Below are positions 1 to 5,776 of a stretch of DNA of 10,531 bases, piece after piece. A program made the translations under genes and the position numbers. This DNA is from Phycisphaera mikurensis NBRC 102666 (GTDB lineage: Bacteria; Planctomycetota; Phycisphaerae; Phycisphaerales; SM1A02): contig CAMBSR010000062.1 in assembly GCA_945870475.1 (NCBI GenBank), forward strand, positions 1 through 10,531. The letters run 5' to 3'. A model generated the notes under the pieces. It made no database searches. It saw only the letters and a program-made list of their open reading frames with translations, and had not been told where the DNA came from. Position 1 is the first letter of the stretch. Every line of letters starts with the position of its first letter.

Positions 1-1
1 C

Positions 2-7
2 AGGAGG
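2..7 (+). promoter_or_regulatory. Shine-Dalgarno site deciding the rhodopsin start
   Basis: A perfect AGGAGG lies 5 nt upstream of a GTG codon at 13. An ATG six codons further on (at 31) has no comparable site at the right distance, so the GTG is the preferred start. The promoter lies outside the window. Confidence 0.75.
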
Positions 8-12
8 CTCAC

Positions 13-813
13 GTGCTCATACTCGCCGAAATGTCGACCTCAATGAGGGCGCTCCAAGCGGGCCTTTCCATCGAAGGCGTCACCATGTACCTGTTCTGGC
101 TCGGCACCGTCGCCATGGGCGCGGGCGCGGCCTACTTCTGGCTGCAGCGCAACACGGTGTCGCGCCAGTACCAGACCGTCCTCACCGTGGCCGGCATCAT
201 CTGTGCGGTGGCTGCCTTCCACTACTGGCGGATGAGCAACATCTACCTGGAAGGCGTCGCGAACCTCTTCGACGCCGATGGCGTCCGGATCCCGGGTGCA
301 GTGATCGGGCAGTTCCCGACCACCTACCGCTACATCGACTGGCTGATCACCGTGCCGATGCTGGTGATGGAATTCCCGCTCCTCCTCAACATGGGCAAGA
401 AGGGCGGCGAACTGTTCCGCGGCCTCGTGTTCTGGTCGCTCGTCATGCTGGTGACCGCATGGGTTGCCGAGGAAAGCCCCACGGGCGGCCAGCAGTGGTG
501 GACCTGGTACGTGGTCAGCTGCGGCTCCTGGCTCTACATCGTGTGGATGCTCTTCACGCAGGTCTCTGAAGGCATGAAGTCGGCTCCGCCGAGCATCGCC
601 GACAGCCTGGGCAAGATGCGTCTCTTCGTCACCATCGGTTGGGTGATCTATCCCGCGGGCTTCCTCATGGCGCTGGCAGGCGACAAGGGCGAGAGCTGGC
701 GTGAGATCGCCTACAACGTGGCGGACGTCTTGAACAAGGTGCTCTTCGGGCTGGTCTGCTACCAGGGCGTCAAGGCGCTCGAGTCGCAGTCCGCCGAACA
801 CCGGAACGGCTGA
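13..813 (+). CDS. Proteorhodopsin-like light-driven proton pump
   Basis: This is a seven-helix microbial rhodopsin of 266 residues that would pump protons out across the cytoplasmic membrane when lit. Helices fall at about 24-45, 53-80, 103-126, 135-153, 159-185, 202-224 and 230-256. Helix C carries RYIDWLITVPMLVMEF, giving the DTE pump triad D109 (proton acceptor), T113 and E120 (proton donor). H70 matches the helix-B histidine that pairs with the acceptor in proteorhodopsin. In helix G, D238 and K242 (ADVLNKVLFG) are the counterion and the retinal Schiff-base lysine. L117 sits at the spectral-tuning position (residue 105 of marine proteorhodopsin), where Leu implies green absorption. The loop between helices B and C is unusually long: H70 to D109 is 39 residues, against about 22 in marine proteorhodopsin. 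The stop overlaps the next start (TGATG), so translation is coupled to the retinal-forming enzyme. Function as a pump is inferred from the triad and is strongly supported. Confidence 0.95.
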   Translation: MLILAEMSTSMRALQAGLSIEGVTMYLFWLGTVAMGAGAAYFWLQRNTVSRQYQTVLTVAGIICAVAAFHYWRMSNIYLEGVANLFDADGVRIPGAVIGQFPTTYRYIDWLITVPMLVMEFPLLLNMGKKGGELFRGLVFWSLVMLVTAWVAEESPTGGQQWWTWYVVSCGSWLYIVWMLFTQVSEGMKSAPPSIADSLGKMRLFVTIGWVIYPAGFLMALAGDKGESWREIAYNVADVLNKVLFGLVCYQGVKALESQSAEHRNG

Positions 814-1937
814 TGCCCGTCGCACCGGCACGGGCCGATCGACAAGCGGACCGCGTGGAGGCTTCAGTCCTCCACGCGGTCCGCGGCGTATTGGGCCGGC
901 GCCTTTCGGGGCCACGCGCACTGCCGTGGGCGGTGCTCGCCGGCGCCGCGGTGCTGGCGGCCGTGGATCCTGCGGCCACCGGCACGTTGGCGCCATGGCC
1001 CTTCGTGGTGGCGCTCGCCATCTTCGGCATGCCGCACGGCGCGGCCGACTGGGAGGTGAGCGCACGGCTCGCCGGACGGCATGGATTCGTGCGCCGGTGC
1101 GTTGGGTTCGTGCCGTACATGGCATTGATGCTGGCCTGCACCGCCGCGCTGGTGCTGGCACCCGGGCCGACGGCGGTGGCGTTCCTGGGGCTCACGGTGG
1201 TGCACTTCGGGATGGAGGACGCCGACTCGCTGCATGCCGCCCACGAAGGCCGCGTGTCGCGCTGGTCGCTGGCCGTGGGGCGCGGGCTGCTCCTGGTGTG
1301 CGGCGTGTTCGCGGCGCATCCGGACGAGGCGTGGGCGCCCTTCGCCGAAATCGGCAAGGCACTCGCACCCTGGTCTGCCGTTCGCTGGACGATCGATCCA
1401 CCGGCCATGCGCGGTGCGGCGCTGCTTGGATGCAGCGCAGGCGTTGCACTCTCGCTGCTGGGCGCGGGCTCGCGTGCCTTCCATGGCCAGCGGCGCGAAG
1501 CGATGCTCGACATCGCCGAAGGCGCACTGGTGGCGTTCGTCGCGCTGCAGGCGGACCCGCTCTTCGCCATCGGCACGTACTTCATCGGCGTGCATGCGTT
1601 CCGCCACTGCCGGCGCATGGCGAACATGCCGACGATCATCGAGCCACCGCCTGCCCCGCCGGGATTCGCAAGGCGCCTCGTGCGCGTGCACGTGCTCGGC
1701 CTGCCGCTCGCGATGCCCACGGCACTCTGCCTGGCGGGCATCTGCGTCCTGCTCGGCGGCTTCGACGTCCGGACCATCGCGGTGGCGAGCATCGGCTTCT
1801 ACATCGTGTCCACGCTGCCGCACCACCTGCTGGGGCTGGCGCTTCCGGTGGAACACGTCCCGCACGGTTATCAAAGCAGCGCCGCAGCCTGCGCAGCACC
1901 GTGCAATGCTGCTACAATTCTTGCCCCGGGCGATTAG
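813..1937 (+). CDS. blh: Brp/Blh-family beta-carotene 15,15'-dioxygenase
   Basis: This membrane enzyme cleaves beta-carotene symmetrically into two retinals, the chromophore of the rhodopsin just upstream. Family motifs are all present in order: GMPHGAADWE (H75), VHFGMEDAD (H131), FIGVHAFRHCRR (H261 and H265) and STLPHHLLG (H337, H338). H75, H131, H261 and H265 are the likely non-haem iron ligands by comparison with characterised Blh. Several hydrophobic segments (about 36-52, 63-74, 100-117, 120-131, 153-167, 200-217, 295-315, 321-336) fit a multi-pass protein. The ATG shares its A with the rhodopsin TGA, indicating one transcript and coupled translation. The last ~25 residues look non-conserved and Ala-rich. 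Their codons contain the promoter of the following tRNA, and the TAG stop lies in its 5' part. That tail may have arisen by loss of an earlier stop. No carotenoid synthesis gene is in view. Confidence 0.93.
   Translation: MPVAPARADRQADRVEASVLHAVRGVLGRRLSGPRALPWAVLAGAAVLAAVDPAATGTLAPWPFVVALAIFGMPHGAADWEVSARLAGRHGFVRRCVGFVPYMALMLACTAALVLAPGPTAVAFLGLTVVHFGMEDADSLHAAHEGRVSRWSLAVGRGLLLVCGVFAAHPDEAWAPFAEIGKALAPWSAVRWTIDPPAMRGAALLGCSAGVALSLLGAGSRAFHGQRREAMLDIAEGALVAFVALQADPLFAIGTYFIGVHAFRHCRRMANMPTIIEPPPAPPGFARRLVRVHVLGLPLAMPTALCLAGICVLLGGFDVRTIAVASIGFYIVSTLPHHLLGLALPVEHVPHGYQSSAAACAAPCNAATILAPGD
1910..1918 (+). promoter_or_regulatory. Extended -10 promoter element for tRNA-Val
   Basis: TGCTACAAT is an extended -10 box (TGn followed by TACAAT at 1913-1918). 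It ends 9 nt before the first base of the mature tRNA, so the transcript would start within a few bases of the tRNA. The hexamer about 17 nt upstream is a poor match to TTGACA, which is typical when an extended -10 is present. The element lies inside the 3' end of the blh reading frame. Confidence 0.5.
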
Positions 1938-2001
1938 CTCAGCTGGCTAGAGCACACGCATCACACGCGTGGGGTCACTGGTTCGAATCCAGTATCGCCC
2001 A
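1928..2001 (+). tRNA. tRNA-Val (anticodon CAC)
   Basis: A full cloverleaf can be folded by eye. The acceptor stem is GGGCGAT (1928-1934) with ATCGCCC (1994-2000). The D stem is GCTC/GAGC (1937-1940, 1950-1953). The anticodon stem is CACGC/GCGTG (1955-1959, 1967-1971) around the loop ATCACAC, with anticodon CAC at 1962-1964, which reads GUG. The variable loop is GGGTC. The T arm is ACTGG-TTCGAAT-CCAGT. The discriminator base is A2001. The CCA end is not encoded, since TTC follows. The gene overlaps the last 10 bases of the blh reading frame. It is followed at once by an intrinsic terminator and is probably monocistronic. Confidence 0.95.
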
Positions 2002-2007
2002 TTCAAG

Positions 2008-2044
2008 TGCCGAGGACCGAAAGGTCTTCGGCAGTCTTGTTTTT
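2008..2044 (+). terminator. Intrinsic terminator after tRNA-Val
   Basis: An 11-bp stem (2008-2018 with 2023-2033, one G-T wobble) is closed by a GAAA tetraloop and followed by a T-rich run ending in five Ts at 2040-2044. It starts 7 nt after the tRNA and would end both the tRNA transcript and any read-through from the rhodopsin-blh operon. Confidence 0.85.
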
Positions 2045-2056
2045 GTCGCGGCGCAG

Positions 2057-2269
2057 GTGCGGACACTCCACGATCGCAACGCTGCACGGCAGGAGCGCGA
2101 GTACTGGCTCGCCCGCACGCCCCGCGAACGCATGGATGCCGCCGACAAGCTCAGGGAGGAGCGAGATGGCCCACAACCAAGACTGGCGCGAGTGGCTCGA
2201 GTCATTGAACGCAAGCGGGCGGCGGGACAGCCACAGGACATTGCCGACATCGAGCGCCTTGGCGGCTGA
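2057..2269 (+). CDS. Small hypothetical protein of a nucleotidyltransferase-linked module, probably chimeric
   Basis: This 70-residue frame starts at a GTG just beyond the tRNA terminator, without a clear ribosome site. Its middle, REYWLARTPRERMDAADKLR, resembles small proteins with an 'REYWLSRPPEERxxAxExLR' core that are often encoded directly upstream of a stand-alone nucleotidyltransferase. The following PRLARVARVIERK resembles their usual ending. The last ~20 residues (KRAAGQPQDIADIERLGG) instead resemble the C-terminus of the nucleotidyltransferase itself. The simplest reading is that a deletion in the second gene removed the normal stop and fused its tail onto this protein. The role of the family is not firmly established; an antitoxin-like partner role is possible. 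Whether the fused product is made is unknown. The assignment rests on remembered motif similarity only. Confidence 0.45.
   Translation: MRTLHDRNAARQEREYWLARTPRERMDAADKLREERDGPQPRLARVARVIERKRAAGQPQDIADIERLGG
2166..2269 (+). pseudogene. Internally deleted nucleotidyltransferase remnant
   Basis: A good ribosome site (GGAGG at 2155-2159, 6 nt before the ATG) leads into MAHNQDWREWLESLNA. This resembles the start of stand-alone nucleotidyltransferases, where a segment of the form 'F/W..LLxALNAxGVEYLVVGG' follows. Here the match breaks off after LNA at about 2213. From about 2210 another frame reads KRAAGQPQDIADIERLGG up to a TGA at 2269, resembling the C-terminal tail of the same family (KRATGRPQDLADIE). 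The central catalytic part, with the GG...DxD motif, is missing. The picture fits one internal deletion with a frame change. In its own frame the start would run on to a stop at 2345 with no recognisable content. It overlaps the preceding small gene, as expected for a coupled pair. Confidence 0.5.
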
Positions 2270-2375
2270 CGGACGAGTGTCCGAAACGGATTGCCGCTTC
2301 CGACAAGCAAAATGCTCTTGCCATCCACGGGTTCTCGGGCGCTGAGTGGCCCGCACTCGGTGGTACTGTGGGGCC

Positions 2376-3482
2376 ATGAACACGCTGCACCTGCGCTGGA
2401 CGCTTGCCTTGGGATGGTCCGGTGAAAGAGCGCTTGCCGATGCCCAGCTGGTGCTGGTCTTCGGCGAGCACGCGCACTTTCGCGACGCGGCGTGCTTCAC
2501 GGAACTGCGCGCGCGCTTCCCGAAGGCCATCCTGTTCGGCTGCTCCTCCTCGGGCACGGTGCACGGGGCGGAGATCACCGACGGCGACGTGGTGGCCACG
2601 GCGGTGCGGTTCGAGCGCGGGCGCGTGCAGATGGCATCGGCGTCCGTCGGACCCGACGATGACGCCCGCGCCATCGCTCGCACGCTGGCGGCCAAGATCG
2701 CGGCGCCCGACCTGCGGCACGCGCTCGTCCTCTGCGACGGACTCAGCATCAACGCCACGCAGCTGGCGCTCGGGCTCTCCGAGTGCGGGGTGCCGGTCAC
2801 CGGCGGGCTGGCGGGCGACGCGGACCGGTTCGTCTCCACGTGGGTGATGGCCGACGCACCCGCGCAGCGCAACCAAGTGGCGCTCGTGGGCATCTCCGGC
2901 GACGTCGCCATCAAGAGCACCTACTGCACCGGGTGGACCGAGTTCGGCGCCGAGCGCCTGGTGACGCGTTCCGCTGGCAAGGTCGTCCACGAGATCGACG
3001 GGCAGCCCGCGCTTGCGCTCTACAAGCGCTACCTGGGCGACCTGGCCGCCACGCTCCCTGCGAGCGGCATGCGGTTCCCGCTGAGCATCGTCACCAAGGA
3101 CGGCGAACACACGCTCACGCGTACCCTGCTGGCGGTGAACGAGGAGGAGCAGAGCCTCACCTTCGCCGGCGACGTCCCGCAGGGCAGCCGCTGCCGGCTG
3201 ATGCGCACAAACCTGGACAGCCTGGTGGAGAGCGCCGACGAGGCAGCCCGCGAAGCGTCCGAGGGCGAGGGCAGCGGACTGGCGATGGTCTTCAGCTGCG
3301 TGGGTCGCCGGATCGTGCTCGGGCAGCTGGCGGAGGAGGAACTGGAGGCCGTGCAGCGCCGGATGGGGCCGCGCATGCCGCTGGCCGGCTTCTATTCCTA
3401 CGGCGAGATCGCGCCCATCCACGGTTTCCAGGCCTGCGACCTGCACAACCAGACCATGTGCCTGACCACCATCCGGGAGTAA
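2376..3482 (+). CDS. FIST-domain sensory protein (FIST_N plus FIST_C)
   Basis: This soluble protein of 368 residues has the two-part FIST architecture, a predicted small-ligand sensor module. The N-terminal part (about 20-215) carries GCSSSGTVHG (55-64) and GGLAGD (143-148). The C-terminal part (about 215-345) ends with the family's late motifs SCVGRR (307-312) and GFYSYGEIAP (338-347). There is no signal peptide or membrane segment. The ATG at 2376 is chosen over a GTG ten codons upstream because homologues usually start just before an 'LRWT..SGW'-like segment, seen here as LRWTLALGW. Neither start has a good ribosome site. Some FIST proteins (NosP) bind haem and sense nitric oxide, acting on a co-encoded kinase or cyclic-di-GMP enzyme. 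H32 and H34 are candidate ligands here, but haem binding is only a guess. The next gene follows after 10 nt, so the two are very likely one operon. Confidence 0.88.
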   Translation: MNTLHLRWTLALGWSGERALADAQLVLVFGEHAHFRDAACFTELRARFPKAILFGCSSSGTVHGAEITDGDVVATAVRFERGRVQMASASVGPDDDARAIARTLAAKIAAPDLRHALVLCDGLSINATQLALGLSECGVPVTGGLAGDADRFVSTWVMADAPAQRNQVALVGISGDVAIKSTYCTGWTEFGAERLVTRSAGKVVHEIDGQPALALYKRYLGDLAATLPASGMRFPLSIVTKDGEHTLTRTLLAVNEEEQSLTFAGDVPQGSRCRLMRTNLDSLVESADEAAREASEGEGSGLAMVFSCVGRRIVLGQLAEEELEAVQRRMGPRMPLAGFYSYGEIAPIHGFQACDLHNQTMCLTTIRE

Positions 3483-3492
3483 CCGCCGACCC

Positions 3493-5742
3493 ATGCACCA
3501 TCGCCTCCTCCAGAGACAGCTGCGCCGGACGTTGGGCGCGGAGTTCGTCCCGGACGCCAGCTGGACGCAGTTCCTGGCGCTGATCAGCGACTATTACACC
3601 GAGGTGGACCGCGACCGCAACCTCATCGAGAACGCGCTCGCAGTGAACTCGGAGGAGCTCGAGGAGCTCTACGCGCAGCTGCGCCGGCGGGCGGACGCGG
3701 AGCAGGCGCTCCTGCGCAGCTTCACGAACTCGATCCCCGACCTGTTCTTCGCGAAGAGCCCGGAAGGCCTCTACCTGGGCTGCAACAGCGAGTTCGAGCG
3801 GTTCGTGGGGCGCCCCGAGACGGAGATCATCGGCTACCGCGTGCATGACCTCCTTCCGGCCGCACAGGCTGCCGACATCACCACCATCGACCAGGCAGTG
3901 CTTGCCTCCGGCCGGCCGCACTCGCGCGAGGAATGGCAGAAGGATCCTGCAGGCCAGATGCGGTGCATCGAGATGCTGCGCGCGCCGTACTACGGCGCGG
4001 ACGGAACGCTCATCGGCCTTCTGGGGATCGGCCGCGACGTCACCGAGCGGCGCCGGCTCGAGGAGCAGAACCGCCTGGCCGCGCAGGTGTACCGCCACAC
4101 CGGCGAAGGCATGCTCGTCACCGATGCGGAGTTCCGCATCCTGGACATCAATCCCGCGGGCATGCGGATCACCGGCTACTCGCTCGAGGACGTGCGCGGC
4201 CGCACGCCCGAGATGTTCAATTCCGGCCGGCAGGACCGCGCCTTCTACGATTCCATGCGCCGGACCATCGCGGAGATCGGCTACTGGAACGGCGAGATCT
4301 GGGACCGCCGCCAGGACGGCGAGGTCCACGCGAAGTCAGTGGTCGTGAACCGGCTCGACGAGGAGGACGGAAGCGTCCACGGGCACGTGATGTTCTTCTC
4401 CGACATCACGCAGAAGAAGCAGGCCGACGACCTGATCTGGCGGCAGGCGAACTTCGACATGCTCACCGGGCTGCCCAACCGCCGCATGCTGCGCGAGCGG
4501 CTCGAGCACGAGATCCGCCAGGCGGACCGCGCGCGCTGCTCGATGGCGCTGCTGCTCATCGACCTGGACCACTTCAAGGAGATCAACGACACGCTCGGCC
4601 ACCTGATCGGCGACGACCTGCTGGTGGAGGCGGCGCGACGCATCAGTGCGTGCACGCGCGAGACGGACACGGTGGCGCGGCTCGGCGGCGACGAGTTCAC
4701 CACCATCCTCACGCGCATCAACGACGCACGCCACGTCGAGGCGATCTCGCAGAAGATCCTCGACCGGCTCGCCGAGCCGTTCCAGCTGGGCGACTCGGTG
4801 GTCTACGTGTCCGCGAGCCTCGGCATCACGCTCTATCCGCAGGACGCCACCGAGGTGGAGGACCTCCTCAAGAGTGCCGACCAGGCCATGTACGTGGCCA
4901 AGCGCCAGGGCCGCAACCGGTTCAGCCACTTCACGCAGGGGCTGCAGACCGCGGCGCAGGACCGCCTGCGCACCATCGGCGAGCTCCGCGAGGCGGTGTG
5001 GCAGAAGCAGTTCCACCTGCATTTCCAGCCGATCGTCGACACGGTCAGCGGCCAGATCCGCAAGGCCGAGGCCCTGCTCCGCTGGGATCATCCGGTGCGC
5101 GGCGTGGTGCCGCCGGCGGAGTTCATCGCGCTGGCGGAGGAGACCGGCCTCATCGCGCAGCTCGGCGACTGGGTGTTCCGCGAGGCCACGCGCTGGGCGG
5201 CGCGCTGGGCGACCGTGGTGCCGGGGTTCCAGGTGAGCGTCAACGTGTCGCCGGTGCAGTTCCGCACCGAGGACGCGGCAGCGCGCGCCGTGTGGATCGA
5301 GCAGATGTGCGCCGCCGGCGCGCCTGCCGGCAGCATGGTGATCGAGATCACGGAGGGCGTGCTCCTGAGCGCCGACATGGACGCCGCGGCCGCGCTGCGC
5401 GACTTCCGCGCGGCGGGGATCCAGATCGCCATCGACGACTTCGGCACGGGCTATTCGTCGCTCGGCTACCTCAACCGGTTCGACATCGACTTCCTCAAGA
5501 TCGACAAGTCGTTCGTGCAGTCGATCGCCACCGACGCGGGCAACGGCGCGCTGTGCGAGGCCATCGTGGTGATGGCGCACAAACTGGGCCTGCGGGTCAT
5601 CGCCGAGGGCGTGGAGACGCAGGAACAGGCGGATCGCCTGTTGCGCGCCGGGAGCGACTTTGCGCAGGGCTACCTGTATTCGCGGCCGATCCCGCCCGAG
5701 CAGCTCGAGGCCATCCTGCGCCACGGCGCGCACGGGCGGTGA
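3493..5742 (+). CDS. PAS-PAS-GGDEF-EAL cyclic-di-GMP synthase/phosphodiesterase
   Basis: A cytoplasmic bifunctional signalling enzyme of 749 residues. The N-terminal helical segment (about 1-70, WTQFLALISDYYTEVDRDRN and on) resembles the leader found in kinases and cyclases that partner with FIST proteins. PAS domains lie at about 75-190 and 195-315. The GGDEF domain (about 315-480) has an intact RLGGDEF (GGDEF 398-402) and an RETD inhibitory site (389-392) exactly five residues before it, so diguanylate cyclase activity with product inhibition is expected. The EAL domain (about 490-745) keeps EALLRW (E526), N584, E618, DDFGTGYSS (D648, D649), K669 and AEGVET (E705), so phosphodiesterase activity is also plausible. 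There are no membrane segments, so input must be cytoplasmic, through the PAS domains or the FIST protein encoded 10 nt upstream. No good ribosome site precedes the ATG, which fits translational coupling. Which activity dominates cannot be read from sequence. Confidence 0.95.
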   Translation: MHHRLLQRQLRRTLGAEFVPDASWTQFLALISDYYTEVDRDRNLIENALAVNSEELEELYAQLRRRADAEQALLRSFTNSIPDLFFAKSPEGLYLGCNSEFERFVGRPETEIIGYRVHDLLPAAQAADITTIDQAVLASGRPHSREEWQKDPAGQMRCIEMLRAPYYGADGTLIGLLGIGRDVTERRRLEEQNRLAAQVYRHTGEGMLVTDAEFRILDINPAGMRITGYSLEDVRGRTPEMFNSGRQDRAFYDSMRRTIAEIGYWNGEIWDRRQDGEVHAKSVVVNRLDEEDGSVHGHVMFFSDITQKKQADDLIWRQANFDMLTGLPNRRMLRERLEHEIRQADRARCSMALLLIDLDHFKEINDTLGHLIGDDLLVEAARRISACTRETDTVARLGGDEFTTILTRINDARHVEAISQKILDRLAEPFQLGDSVVYVSASLGITLYPQDATEVEDLLKSADQAMYVAKRQGRNRFSHFTQGLQTAAQDRLRTIGELREAVWQKQFHLHFQPIVDTVSGQIRKAEALLRWDHPVRGVVPPAEFIALAEETGLIAQLGDWVFREATRWAARWATVVPGFQVSVNVSPVQFRTEDAAARAVWIEQMCAAGAPAGSMVIEITEGVLLSADMDAAAALRDFRAAGIQIAIDDFGTGYSSLGYLNRFDIDFLKIDKSFVQSIATDAGNGALCEAIVVMAHKLGLRVIAEGVETQEQADRLLRAGSDFAQGYLYSRPIPPEQLEAILRHGAHGR

Positions 5743-5776
5743 CGGGCGTGATCGCACGGACCTCCCGCACCCGGCT

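Noticed and set aside
40..1161. 373-codon minus-strand frame opposite the rhodopsin and blh
   Set aside because: It is an Arg/Pro/His-rich shadow of two clearly recognised plus-strand genes.
1928..2060. tRNA-Val as an attachment site for an integrated island
   Set aside because: No second copy of the tRNA 3' end and no integrase or phage gene was found in the window.
926..2269. One 447-codon frame running through blh, the tRNA and the small gene
   Set aside because: Its first three quarters are an Arg/Gly-rich shadow of blh and it crosses a tRNA and a terminator. Only the part after 2057 resembles a protein and is annotated separately.
2346..2375. GTG start ten codons upstream for the FIST gene
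   Set aside because: The extra residues (MARTRWYCGA) do not fit the family start and the GTG has no ribosome site. The ATG at 2376 is preferred, though its own site is also weak.
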